A stretch of DNA of 64,000 bases, from positions 186,001 through 250,000 of the forward strand of contig JAWLGZ010000002.1 in assembly GCA_041690635.1 (NCBI GenBank), read 5' to 3'. A model generated the notes under the pieces. That model was not told the origin of the DNA. It did not search any database and saw nothing but the letters and a program-made list of their open reading frames with translations. This stretch comes from JAWLGZ01 sp041690635 (GTDB lineage: Bacteria > Pseudomonadota > Gammaproteobacteria > Thiohalomonadales > Thiohalomonadaceae). Below are positions 7,283 to 15,567 of the stretch, piece by piece. Numbering within the stretch: the stretch's first letter is position 1; each line of letters begins with the position of its first letter. Position numbers and translations under genes: made by a program.

Positions 7283-10200
7283 GTAACCGGATGCGCCGTT
7301 CGCTTCAACGCGGGCCCATCGCCTGGATGGTCCACAACCGGGTCAGCGCCAACCTGCTGATGCTCCTGCTGCTGGTGGGCGGCCTGCTGATGACCGGCAA
7401 GATCCAGCAGGAGGTGTTCCCGGCCTTCGAACTCGACACGGTGACCGTGCGGGTGGCCTACCCCGGCGCCACACCCGAGGAGGTGGAACAGGGTGTGGTG
7501 CTGGCGATCGAGGAGGCAGTGCGCGGACTCGACGGCATTGACGAGATCCGCTCCAGGGCGGGCGAAGGGAGCGCCACCGTCACCCTCGAACTGATGGCGG
7601 GGGTCGACCAACAGAAGGTGTGGCAGGAGGTGCAGCAGGAGGTGAATCGCATCACCACCCTGCCGGAGGACACCGAACGGCCACAGGTCAACCTCGCCAC
7701 CCACCGCCGCGATGTCATGGACATCCAGGTCTACGGCGCGGTGGACGAAATGGCGCTGTTCCGCGCCGCCCAGCACATCCGCGATGGTCTGCTGCAGAAT
7801 CCGGGTATTACCCAGGTGGAGCTCTCGGGCGCCCGGGCGCTGGAGGTCCACATCGAAATCGCCGAGGCGGACCTGCGCGCCCACGGACTGACCCTCGGCC
7901 AGGTGGCGCAGACCGTGCGCGCGATGGCCCTGGATCGGGCCGGCGGCCGCCTGGAAACCGGCGGCGGCGAGATCCTGCTGCGACTGAAGGAGCGGCGCCA
8001 ATGGGCCGATGAGTTTGCCCGGCTGCCGCTGATTCAGGGAGACGGCGGCGTACTGTTGCGTCTGGACCAGGTGGCGCAGGTGCGCGAGGGGTTCGCCGAC
8101 AGCCGTCGTGTCGGCTCCTTCAACGGTCAGCCCGCCATCGGAATCAGCGTCTACCGCGTTCCCGGCCAGACCCCCATCGGTATCGCCGAAGCGGTGCGCG
8201 CCACCCTCCCCGGCCTTATCACCGGACTGCCGGAACAGGTCCAGGTCACCATCGAACAGGACGACTCGGTCGTCTACCGCGACCGCCTCAACCTGCTGCT
8301 GAAAAACGGCTTCATCGGCCTGCTGCTGGTGCTGGTCCTGCTCAGCCTGTTTCTGGAATTCAAGCTGGCGTTCTGGGTCACCCTCGGCATCCCCATCTCC
8401 TTCCTCGGCGCGCTGCTGTTCCTGCCGGGGATGGATGTCTCCATCAACATGGTCTCCCTGTTCGCGTTCATCATCGCGTTGGGCATCGTGGTGGACGATG
8501 CCATCATCGCCGGCGAGAACATCTACGAATACCGACAACGGGGCATGAGCTTCATCGAGGCGGCCATTCAGGGTGCCCGCGACATCTCGGTGCCGATCAG
8601 CTTCGCCATTCTCACCAACCTGGTCGCCTTCGCACCGCTGCTCTTCATCCCCGGCACCTTCGGCCAGATCTGGGCGACCATCCCGCTGGTGGTCGGCACC
8701 GTGTTCATCATCTCCTGGGTGGAGGCGCTGTTCATCCTGCCCACCCACCTGGCCTACGTGCGCGATCGCCGCGCCACCCGGGTGGGCGAGGCGATCCATG
8801 TGCGCCAACAGCGTTTCTCCGCCGCCTTCTCCCGTTTCGTGGAACGCGTCTACCAGCCGTTCCTGACCGGGGCGGTAACCCATCGTTACCTGACTGTCAC
8901 CGTCTCCATCGCGGTGCTGGCCATCGTCATGGCCATTCCCGTGAGTGGCCGGATGGGCTTCATCTTGATGCCGAAGGTGGAGTCGGACGTCGCCTTCGCC
9001 AGCGCCACGCTGCCGGTCGGCAGCGCCGAGCCAAGGGTGCTCGCGGTGCGTGACCGGATGGTGGGGGCGGTGGAACAGGTCATCGCAGAGAATGGCGGCG
9101 AACAGCTGAGCACCGGCGTGCGCGCCCTGGTGGTGGACAACACCATCACGGTGCGCGCCTTCCTGCGCCCGCCCGGCGAACGCCCCATCAGCACCGGTGA
9201 ACTGACCCGACTTTGGCGAGAGGCGGTCGGCACGCTTCCGGGGACCGAGTCGGTGCGCTTCGAATCGGATCGTGGCGGGCCCGGCGGCGGCGCCGCCATC
9301 AGCATCGAACTCAACCACGCCGATGTGGCGGTCCTCGATCGCGCCAGCGGCGCCCTGGCCGAGCGGCTGGCGCAGTTCAGCAACGTCAAGGATGTGGACG
9401 ACGGCTACACCGCCGGTAAGCGGCAGCTCGATTTCCGCCTGAATGCGGAGGCGCGCAGCCTCGGTCTGACCGCCGACGAGGTGGGCAATCAGATCCGCCA
9501 CGCCTTCTACGGGGCCGAGGCCCTGCGGCAGTTGCGCGGCGCCGACGAGGTGAAGGTGGTCGCGCGGCTCCCCGAGGCGGAACGCCAGCGGCTCTACGAT
9601 CTGGAGCGGATGCTGATCCGCACCCCTGCCGGCGGTTACGTGCCGCTGTCGCAGGTGGCGGATTTCGAGCCCGGCCGCGCCTACACCGAAATTTCGCGCC
9701 GTGATGGCCGGCGCACGGTGCTGGTCACCGCCAACGTCGAACCCATCGGCGAGACCGCCGGCATTCTCAAGGCGGTGAGGAATGAACACCTGCCCCAGCT
9801 GATGCGCGACTACCCGGGACTCGGTTACAGCTTCGAGGGGCGCCAGGCGAGCATGCGCGATGCGGTGCAGAGCTTCATCACCAATGTCACCCTGGCACTC
9901 ATCGTCATGTTCGCCCTGCTGGCGATCCCCTTCCGCAGCTATGTGCAGCCGGCCATCGTCATGGCAGCCATCCCGTTTGGTGCGGTAGGTGCCATCCTCG
10001 GACACCTGCTGATGGGCTACAACCTGAGCATGGTCAGCGTCATGGGGATGATCGCCCTGGGTGGCGTCGTCGTAAACGACGCGCTGGTGATGATCGACTA
10101 TGCCAACGCGCGGCGGCGCGACGGCATGGATGCATTCAGCGCCGTCATAGCCGCCGGTGTACGCCGCTTCCGGCCCATCCTGCTCACCACCCTGACCACC

Positions 10201-10401
10201 TTCGGCGGCCTCGCACCGATGATCTTCGAGACCTCGCGCCAGGCCCGCTTCATGATCCCGATGGCCATTTCACTGGGCTACGGGATCCTCTTCGCCACCG
10301 CCATCACCCTGGTGCTGGTGCCGAGCCTCTACGTGATCATCGAGGACGTGCAGCGCCTGTTCGGTCGCGACGCCGGCCGCCCATCGGCAGACGTCCATTG
10401 A
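7279..10401 (+). CDS. RND efflux inner-membrane permease
   Basis: The 1040-residue protein is a full-length proton-driven RND pump. It has a first membrane helix after MVHNRVSANLLMLLLLVGG, a large periplasmic porter loop, membrane helices 2-6 at about 340-480, a second porter loop, and the last helices from about 870. Helix 4 carries the proton-relay pair in GIVVDDAIIAGENI, and the second half has the matching GGVVVNDALVMIDYAN. The start is GTG at 7279, overlapping the adaptor stop by 4 bp. With its partners it forms a complete tripartite exporter. It is divergent from the two-component pair, its probable regulator. Confidence 0.93.
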   Translation: MSNRMRRSLQRGPIAWMVHNRVSANLLMLLLLVGGLLMTGKIQQEVFPAFELDTVTVRVAYPGATPEEVEQGVVLAIEEAVRGLDGIDEIRSRAGEGSATVTLELMAGVDQQKVWQEVQQEVNRITTLPEDTERPQVNLATHRRDVMDIQVYGAVDEMALFRAAQHIRDGLLQNPGITQVELSGARALEVHIEIAEADLRAHGLTLGQVAQTVRAMALDRAGGRLETGGGEILLRLKERRQWADEFARLPLIQGDGGVLLRLDQVAQVREGFADSRRVGSFNGQPAIGISVYRVPGQTPIGIAEAVRATLPGLITGLPEQVQVTIEQDDSVVYRDRLNLLLKNGFIGLLLVLVLLSLFLEFKLAFWVTLGIPISFLGALLFLPGMDVSINMVSLFAFIIALGIVVDDAIIAGENIYEYRQRGMSFIEAAIQGARDISVPISFAILTNLVAFAPLLFIPGTFGQIWATIPLVVGTVFIISWVEALFILPTHLAYVRDRRATRVGEAIHVRQQRFSAAFSRFVERVYQPFLTGAVTHRYLTVTVSIAVLAIVMAIPVSGRMGFILMPKVESDVAFASATLPVGSAEPRVLAVRDRMVGAVEQVIAENGGEQLSTGVRALVVDNTITVRAFLRPPGERPISTGELTRLWREAVGTLPGTESVRFESDRGGPGGGAAISIELNHADVAVLDRASGALAERLAQFSNVKDVDDGYTAGKRQLDFRLNAEARSLGLTADEVGNQIRHAFYGAEALRQLRGADEVKVVARLPEAERQRLYDLERMLIRTPAGGYVPLSQVADFEPGRAYTEISRRDGRRTVLVTANVEPIGETAGILKAVRNEHLPQLMRDYPGLGYSFEGRQASMRDAVQSFITNVTLALIVMFALLAIPFRSYVQPAIVMAAIPFGAVGAILGHLLMGYNLSMVSVMGMIALGGVVVNDALVMIDYANARRRDGMDAFSAVIAAGVRRFRPILLTTLTTFGGLAPMIFETSRQARFMIPMAISLGYGILFATAITLVLVPSLYVIIEDVQRLFGRDAGRPSADVH

Positions 10402-10470
10402 TTGCAGGGTGCTGACCGTTCCGGTGCATTGAACCAGCTTCGCCGCAGAACTTGCGACAGCCGGCGCCGA

Positions 10471-11376
10471 TCAGGAACGGCGGGCCAGTAGCGCCCGCGG
10501 ATTGCCGTCCGCGTCAGAGCAACTCCTGATCTCGCAGTAGGCGGTGTTGCTCTCGAGCCTGCGGGCGATGTGCGCCCCCTGCCCCAGCCCGACCTCAAAG
10601 CAGAGCCACCCGCCCTGCCTCAGGTAGCGCGGGGCTTCTGCAATCAGCCGGTTCAGGAGTGACACGCCGAAAGGACCGCCGTTGAAGGCCAGATGCGGCT
10701 CATGGCTGCCCACCTCCAAGGGCATCGCGACGACCCGCTGACTTGAGATATAGGGTGGGTTGCAGATCACGAGGTCGACCTTGCCCACAAACAGCTCCTG
10801 GTCGAAGGGTGTGAACAGATCCCCAATATGGAACGCCACCCGATACTGCAATCCGAGATGCACCGCATTGCGCCGGGCCAGCTCCACCGCGCTGGGCGAG
10901 AGGTCGGCGGCGTAGACCCGGCCGGCCGGTTCGTGGTGGGCCAGGGCGAGGGCCAGGTTGCCACTGCCGGTACACAGATCGATGACTGCCGCTCCCCCAC
11001 TCTCCGCTACCGCCGCCCGGAGCATATCGAGCGAGGCGTAGCCCAGAATTTCGGTCTCCTTGCGCGGGATCAGGGCCTCAGGCCCAGCGAGCATCTCCAA
11101 GCCCATGAAGCACTGACGACCGGTGAGATGCGCGAGGGGAACCCCATCGACACGCTGGCGCACCAGTTCGTTCAGGCGTGCGTAGGCGGCATCGTTCAGG
11201 GCGGGCAACGGCCCCACACGACAGCGCTCCACCGGCCGGCGCTCGTTCGCGGCCAGGAACCAGAGGGCGCGGAGGGTCCCCTCCGGGCTCTCCTCGGGCT
11301 TGTCCCTGAGAGGCTTCCAGCCAGCCACCAGTTCGGGAAGCAGGGCGCCAAATGCAGCGTTGTCCGTGGAAGCCAT
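10471..11376 (-). CDS. HemK/PrmC-like N5-glutamine methyltransferase
   Basis: The product is a SAM-dependent methyltransferase of the HemK group, 301 residues from the ATG at 11376. I chose this start because longer versions add a Cys- and Ile-rich stretch unlike the family. It has the SAM-binding VIDLCTGSGNLALALA motif and the NPPY substrate-binding motif in VICNPPYIS, both typical of enzymes that methylate glutamine amides. The N-terminal helical domain carries PLAHLTGRQCFMGLEM, related to the family's P-x-Q-Y-I-x-G region. Typical PrmC acts on release factors, but this gene has no prfA neighbour. It may instead be a paralogue like PrmB or one with another protein substrate. Confidence 0.8.
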   Translation of the reverse strand: MASTDNAAFGALLPELVAGWKPLRDKPEESPEGTLRALWFLAANERRPVERCRVGPLPALNDAAYARLNELVRQRVDGVPLAHLTGRQCFMGLEMLAGPEALIPRKETEILGYASLDMLRAAVAESGGAAVIDLCTGSGNLALALAHHEPAGRVYAADLSPSAVELARRNAVHLGLQYRVAFHIGDLFTPFDQELFVGKVDLVICNPPYISSQRVVAMPLEVGSHEPHLAFNGGPFGVSLLNRLIAEAPRYLRQGGWLCFEVGLGQGAHIARRLESNTAYCEIRSCSDADGNPRALLARRS

Positions 11377-11531
11377 TCTGGCGATCAGGTTTATGGTAAT
11401 TACCGTGCATATCAGCATAGCCAACAATGAGTCCGTGGGAGGGGGCAGCCAACCGACCTGCAAATACGGGCACATCGATGCCGCCGGGCTTGGCTAGAGT
11501 TGAGACAGGAACAGCAAGTAAGGAGTCGGCG

Positions 11532-11894
11532 ATGGAGGAGGTCGAAAGGTTACTCGGCAAGGCAGTCGAGGAGCTGGAGCGGATATTGAGCAGCAAGACC
11601 GTCGTCGGCGACCCGATTACCATCGGTGACAAGACGCTGATCCCGTTGGTCAGCGTTGGCTTCGGCTTTGGCGCCGGCGGCGGTACGGGGGCGCCGCCGG
11701 GGCAGCCACAGGGTTCGGGAGGCGGCACCGGCGGCGGTGGCGGAATCAAGCCGGTCGCGGTGCTGGTGATCGACCCCCAGGGGGTTCGCATGGAGCCGGT
11801 GAAAGGCGGCACGGCCACCCTGATGGAGAAGATCGCAGACGTCGTGGCCAGCGGCATGCAGAAGGCGCGGGAAGGCAAGCAGCAGGGGGCGTAG
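11532..11894 (+). CDS. GerW (YtfJ) family protein
   Basis: The 120-residue product matches the GerW/YtfJ family: an N-terminal helix MEEVERLLGKAVEELERI, the core VGDPITIGDKTLIPLVSVGFGFG, a Gly-rich loop with GGGTGGGGG, and the C-terminal KPVAVLVIDPQGVRMEPV strand pair. In Bacillus, YtfJ affects spore germination; this organism shows no sign of sporulation, so the role must differ. The ATG at 11532 follows AAGGAG by a good spacing, which decides the start over upstream in-frame codons. The DUF2953-like gene begins 3 bp after the stop, the order also found for ytfJ and ytfI in Bacillus, which supports a conserved functional pair. Confidence 0.85.
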   Translation: MEEVERLLGKAVEELERILSSKTVVGDPITIGDKTLIPLVSVGFGFGAGGGTGAPPGQPQGSGGGTGGGGGIKPVAVLVIDPQGVRMEPVKGGTATLMEKIADVVASGMQKAREGKQQGA

Positions 11895-11897
11895 GCG

Positions 11898-12485
11898 GTG
11901 GCGACGGCCCTCGGGGTGGTGGCGGGCCTGTTCCTTCTGTTGGCTGTGCTGCTGGCAATCCCGATCACGTTCGGTTTCTCTGCCAGTGTCGATGCGCCCA
12001 ACGGCCGCTGGCAGAGAAGCGCGCGGCTGCAGTGGGCCTTTGGATTGCTCAATCTCCCGATCGGAGGGCAGCGGCCGAAGACGAAGCCACCCAAGAAGCC
12101 GCCAGGCAAAGCAACCAAAGCGAAGCGGTCGCGCCTCAAGGTGGGACGCCTGCTCGCCAATCCGGCCTTCTGGGCGCGCCTGCGCCTGCTCCTTTCGCGG
12201 CTCCTCGGTGCAATCGAGTGGCAAATGCTCCATCTGCATGCACGGTTCGGGCTGGATGACCCGGCCGATACCGGCCGCCTCTGGGGCCTGGCGGGCCCAA
12301 TGGCCGCCAGCCTGCTGCCCGCCGGGCGCGATGTGTCGATTCAGCCCGACTTCGAACGGGAGACGTTGGCGGTGGAGAGCGAGGGGGAGTTCCGTGTCGT
12401 GCCGTTGCGGGTGGTCGGCATCGTGCTGGCGTTCGGTCTGTCGCCCCGCACCTGGCGTGTTGTCTGGCCCGCGGTGAGGTGGTGA
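11898..12485 (+). CDS. DUF2953-like membrane-anchored protein (YtfI-like)
   Basis: The 195-residue product starts at GTG 11898 with a hydrophobic anchor at about residues 5-27. A Lys/Pro-rich cytosolic or periplasmic linker lies at about 55-80. A conserved-looking core follows with FGLDDPADTGRLWGLAGP, a pattern I associate with DUF2953 (Bacillus YtfI). The gene lies between the GerW gene and a short GerW-like gene, with a 3-bp gap on one side and a TGATG overlap on the other, so all three appear to be one operon. Assignment to DUF2953 rests on this motif and on the gene order. Confidence 0.7.
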   Translation: MATALGVVAGLFLLLAVLLAIPITFGFSASVDAPNGRWQRSARLQWAFGLLNLPIGGQRPKTKPPKKPPGKATKAKRSRLKVGRLLANPAFWARLRLLLSRLLGAIEWQMLHLHARFGLDDPADTGRLWGLAGPMAASLLPAGRDVSIQPDFERETLAVESEGEFRVVPLRVVGIVLAFGLSPRTWRVVWPAVRW

Positions 12486-12727
12486 TGGACAACCTGCGGC
12501 CCGGCCCGGTGGTGAAGGTGGGCACAACGGCGATCATTCCGATCACGCGAAGCGACCTGTACGTCCACGGTCGGGTGGCCTGGGCCGCGGTCCAGCCCGT
12601 CGCGGTGGTGGTCATTCACGATGGCCACGTGTCGACACTGCTGACCAACGGAAGGGAGGAGCGTCACTGTGACTGGCTCAAGGAGGTTCCCGGCATAGCC
12701 GCACTGGTGTCGGAAGCAACCGGCTGA
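12485..12727 (+). CDS. short GerW-like protein
   Basis: The 80-residue product resembles a compact version of the GerW core. VVKVGTTAIIPITRSDLY aligns with the TIGDKTLIPLVSV region of the upstream GerW protein, and QPVAVVVIHDGHVSTL aligns with KPVAVLVIDPQGVRME. The Gly-rich loop is missing. The ATG at 12485 shares one base with the upstream stop (TGATG); GTG codons at 12479 and 12482 are alternatives. The protein may assemble with the larger GerW paralogue. Function is unknown. Confidence 0.65.
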   Translation: MDNLRPGPVVKVGTTAIIPITRSDLYVHGRVAWAAVQPVAVVVIHDGHVSTLLTNGREERHCDWLKEVPGIAALVSEATG

Positions 12728-12792
12728 AACCGGTACAGAACGGTGCGGCCGAATCGCTTTACGCGGGCCGGTCAAGGCCGCCGCAGATAGCC

Positions 12793-13248
12793 TCAACTCG
12801 ACTCCGGCACGGATGCCTGAGTCCGCCTTGTGAGCCGCAGTCCGTCGCGAAAGTTGCGACCGATGAGCAGCAGTTGCACAGCGCCAAACGCAAGCTCCAC
12901 CGCCTGTACGCTCCAGAAGGCGGTATCAAACTCCGCGGCTGCGGCCTTTGCATTGAGATACAAGGCGGCGGGGATCATGACAACAAACCCGTTGAAGGCG
13001 ATGACCTGCATGCGTTTTCTCTTGCGGGTAATCCCCGCCCCACTGTGTCCCCTTGCCAATGCGGCACCCGAGCCCCCGGTGGCGATCATTGCCGGGACAA
13101 GCAGCGCGAGTCCGTAGACAATCGCCTGCTTCACCGCGGCCACCGCTTGGGGAGTCAGGAACAGCTCGGAGACAAGCGTCGAAATCCAGAAACTCAAGAC
13201 CATCAGCAGGGCGACGCTGCCGGCGATGGCATGAATGCGGGTGATCAT
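12793..13248 (-). CDS. small multi-pass membrane protein coupled to MarR
   Basis: The ATG at 13248 follows GGAGAAG and gives 151 residues; the reading frame extends further upstream but that part lies inside the marR gene in another frame. Four hydrophobic segments are seen at about residues 8-28, 42-62, 82-102 and 112-130. A basic loop with RKRKRMQ separates the second and third. I do not recognise a family with certainty. The start overlaps the MarR stop by 4 bp (ATGA), so the two are translationally coupled. The MarR-type repressor probably controls this membrane protein along with itself. Confidence 0.7.
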   Translation of the reverse strand: MITRIHAIAGSVALLMVLSFWISTLVSELFLTPQAVAAVKQAIVYGLALLVPAMIATGGSGAALARGHSGAGITRKRKRMQVIAFNGFVVMIPAALYLNAKAAAAEFDTAFWSVQAVELAFGAVQLLLIGRNFRDGLRLTRRTQASVPESS

Positions 13249-13742
13249 TGTTCTTCTCCTTTTCTGACCAAGGGGAGTTCCAGCCGCTCCTGGAGGTCCT
13301 GCAGAGTGCGTAGCGTCGTCCTCAGGTCCGCAAGGGCAACCCCTTCGCCCAGACCTTTGGCCCACGCCCCTTGAAGGGCATCGGCCCGGGCGTAGGCCAG
13401 AGCACCCTGCCGGGTGAGCACGTAGAGCGGGGATCGTCCGTGGCGGGGATTCGAGCGCGGTTCGACGAGCCCCTCCTCCCGCAGGCGGTTCAACTGTTTC
13501 TGGGCGCCCTGGCGGGTAATGCCCATCGCCTCGGCGATTTGCGGGGCGGTCAACGGTCGCCCGGCAAGCGCCACGGCCCCCACCACCTGCCAGCGGGCGC
13601 TGGTCAGCCCCAGCGGACCCACCAATTCATCACCCCTCTCCAGCAGGCGGCCGTTCACACGAAAGACCGCCAGCATAATCTCGGTAATCACGGCGGCGGT
13701 TGCGGTGGGTTCCGTGTTGATTCCGGTCTTGCGCGTCGTCAT
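13245..13742 (-). CDS. MarR-family transcriptional regulator
   Basis: The 165-residue protein has the MarR winged-helix fold: LGLTSARWQVVGAVALAGRPLTAPQIAEAMGI, the recognition helix TRQGAQKQLNRL, and the wing LVEPRSNPRHGRSPLYVLT. Helical N- and C-terminal ends form the dimer interface. No Cys is present in the recognition region, so a thiol-redox switch is unlikely. It is the first gene of a two-gene operon with a membrane protein. The DNA upstream of its start carries a palindrome that is a likely autoregulatory operator. Confidence 0.9.
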   Translation of the reverse strand: MTTRKTGINTEPTATAAVITEIMLAVFRVNGRLLERGDELVGPLGLTSARWQVVGAVALAGRPLTAPQIAEAMGITRQGAQKQLNRLREEGLVEPRSNPRHGRSPLYVLTRQGALAYARADALQGAWAKGLGEGVALADLRTTLRTLQDLQERLELPLVRKGEEQ

Positions 13743-13778
13743 GACAACCAGTTTCCGTTAATGGCAACCGGTTGTCAA
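13743..13778 (-). promoter_or_regulatory. palindromic MarR operator and -35 box
   Basis: A perfect palindrome CAACCGGTTG lies at 13765-13774. A related half-matching site, ACAACCAGTTTCC, lies at 13745-13756. On the minus strand TTGACA at 13778-13773 overlaps the palindrome and could be a -35 box. The site is within 40 bp of the marR start, so binding would block transcription of the marR operon. MgtE reads away on the other side and might also be affected. Confidence 0.55.
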
Positions 13779-13864
13779 TTTGTGGATTCACCTCGGGTCA
13801 GAGGCACAATCCGGGTTGACTATCCTCATGACTTACTGCCCTCCGGGGGATATTTAGCTACCGC

Positions 13865-15151
13865 ATGGATGAGCCGGCCAAAGGCACCCACCAGGAGACG
13901 ATTGCAAACACAGAGGCCGTGCGCCGCCTGGAACCGCCGGCACGCGCCGCGGCGCTGTCACGCATGGCCCCGGCAGAACTGCGCACAGTCTTCGAGCAGC
14001 TCGAACCGGCCCTGCAGGAGGAGGTGATCGCCCACCTGCGCGACCCCCAGGTCCACCGGCTGGTGGAGGATCTCGACCCGGACGACCGTGTCCGCCTGCT
14101 GGAACAGCTGCCGAAGCCGGTCAGTCAGCTGCTCCTGGCCCGGCTGAGCCCCCACGAGCGCCGCCTGACCCACAAACTGCTGGGGTTCCCCGAAGAGAGC
14201 GCCGGCCGGATCATGAACCCGGAGTATCTGCCCCTCGCCCCGGAGTGGTCGGCGGCGGAGGCGCTGGAGCATGTCCGGCGCCAGGGCAGGCAGGTCGAGA
14301 CGGTGAACGTGCTTCCGGTACTCGGGGAGGGGCGGCGCCTGCTCGGCCTGATGATGCTGAGCGATCTGGTGCTGGCGGACCCCGCCGCCCGTGTCGCCGA
14401 CCTGATGGTCTCCTCGCCGCCCAGCGTGGGGCCGGAGGCGGACCAGGAGGAGGTCGCCCGCCTGTTGCAGGCGGCGGACCTGCTGGCGTTGCCGGTGCTC
14501 GACGACGACGGGCAGATCCTCGGGTTGATCACCGTGGACGACGCCATGGACGTGCTGCAATCGGAGATCGAGGAGGACATCGCCCGAGCCGGCGCCAGCG
14601 AGCCGCTCGACCGGCCCTATCTGTCGGTATCGGTGTTCAGACTGACCCGTGCGCGTTTCGTCTGGCTGCTGCTGCTCGCCCTGGCGGGCGCGCTGACGGT
14701 CAACGTGCTGAATGCGTTCGAGTCGGTGCTGGATGAGGTGGTCACCCTCTCCCTCTTCATCCCGCTGCTGATCGGTGTCGGCGGCAACAGCGGCGCCCAG
14801 GCGGCGACCACCATCATCCGCGCCATGACACGCGGGGACCTGGAGGGCCGGGGTCCGTTGCCCATCGTACTGCGCGAGACCCGTGTGGGCCTGCTGCTCG
14901 GCACGGCGATCGCGGCACTGGCCTATTTCCCGGTCATGCTCTTCTTCAACCAGCCGCTGGCCACGACGGTCGGCCTGGCACTCATCACCATCTGTACCGG
15001 GGCCAACCTGGTGGGTGCCGGGATGCCCCTCATTGCCGACCGTGTCGGCATCGACCCGGCAGTGGTGAGCGCGCCGGTGGTCACCACCCTGGTGGACGCG
15101 CTCGGGCTACTGGCCTATTTCCTGATCGCCCGCGCGGTGATGGGGATTTGA
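13865..15151 (+). CDS. mgtE: MgtE magnesium transporter
   Basis: The 428-residue product is an MgtE Mg2+ channel. The N-terminal superhelical domain fills about residues 15-120, with PAELRTVFEQLEP and RLTHKLLGFPEESAGRIMNP. A pair of CBS domains at about 125-250 contains LPVLDDDGQILGLITVDDAMDVLQ; these sense cytosolic Mg2+. The membrane domain from about 265 has five helices with the family signature PLLIGVGGNSGAQAATTIIRA and the TGANLVGAGMPLIADRVGIDPA segment. Length is normal. It is transcribed away from the marR operon. I see no convincing Mg2+ riboswitch in the 120 bp before the start. Confidence 0.93.
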   Translation: MDEPAKGTHQETIANTEAVRRLEPPARAAALSRMAPAELRTVFEQLEPALQEEVIAHLRDPQVHRLVEDLDPDDRVRLLEQLPKPVSQLLLARLSPHERRLTHKLLGFPEESAGRIMNPEYLPLAPEWSAAEALEHVRRQGRQVETVNVLPVLGEGRRLLGLMMLSDLVLADPAARVADLMVSSPPSVGPEADQEEVARLLQAADLLALPVLDDDGQILGLITVDDAMDVLQSEIEEDIARAGASEPLDRPYLSVSVFRLTRARFVWLLLLALAGALTVNVLNAFESVLDEVVTLSLFIPLLIGVGGNSGAQAATTIIRAMTRGDLEGRGPLPIVLRETRVGLLLGTAIAALAYFPVMLFFNQPLATTVGLALITICTGANLVGAGMPLIADRVGIDPAVVSAPVVTTLVDALGLLAYFLIARAVMGI

Positions 15152-15251
15152 ACCCAGTATGTTTCACGAAGCGTGGACTTTGAGAATGGCAGCCGGTATG
15201 GAAGTACTGGGGCAAACGGACGCGGTGGTGGGGTGCATTTGCGGGAATTGA

Positions 15252-15292
15252 ACCCATCCCCATCCTGTCCTTCCCCTTGAAGGGGAAGGAAC
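15252..15292 (+). repeat. 41-bp repeat, left copy (inverted partner at 16271-16311)
   Basis: The 41-bp unit begins ACCCATCCCCATCCTG and ends in the hairpin CCTTCCCCTTGAAGGGGAAGG. It matches the reverse complement of 16271-16311 at 40 of 41 positions. The pair brackets the IS3 remnant. The unit looks like a REP-type palindrome of a kind common in proteobacterial intergenic DNA. Confidence 0.8.
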
Positions 15293-15394
15293 GTGCCAAC
15301 CACCTCTTCGTTGCTCTCCAGCCACCGTAAAACTGAATGGTGGCCAGTATGAGGGGTTTCCGCCCTTAGGCCACTTCAAACTGAAGTGAGCTAA
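15293..15394. other. gene-free stretch before the IS3 remnant
   Basis: No gene is seen here. The stretch holds a hairpin CACTTCA-AAC-TGAAGTG near 15372-15388 and likely contains the left end of the truncated insertion sequence. The exact IS end cannot be fixed by eye. Confidence 0.4.
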
Positions 15395-15559
15395 GGGTCC
15401 TGGACAGGGGAGACACCGCAGCACTCCTCGGCGCTAACGCCGGAGCATCAGCGGATTCAGGAACTGGAAACACGGGTCCGAAAGCTGGAGAGGGAGAAGG
15501 AAATCCTAAAAAAGGCTACAGATCTCTTGATGTCGGACTCCCTCGAACAGTCCCGCTGA
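15395..15559 (+). pseudogene. IS3 OrfA, C-terminal fragment
   Basis: The frame encodes only the C-terminal leucine-zipper part of an IS3 OrfA, ending with LETRVRKLEREKEILKKATD and a short tail. A stop at 15392-15394 closes the frame upstream, so the N-terminal helix-turn-helix is gone. The string AAAAAAG at 15508-15514 is the classical IS3 -1 frameshift site: slipping there joins this frame to orfB and would make the OrfAB transposase. Confidence 0.75.
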
Positions 15560-15567
15560 TCGAGACA

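Noticed and set aside
7141..10005. A 954-residue open frame opposite the first RND pump
   Set aside because: It is antisense to a clear RND pump, has His/Gly/Asp-rich composition typical of high-GC antisense frames and no family features.
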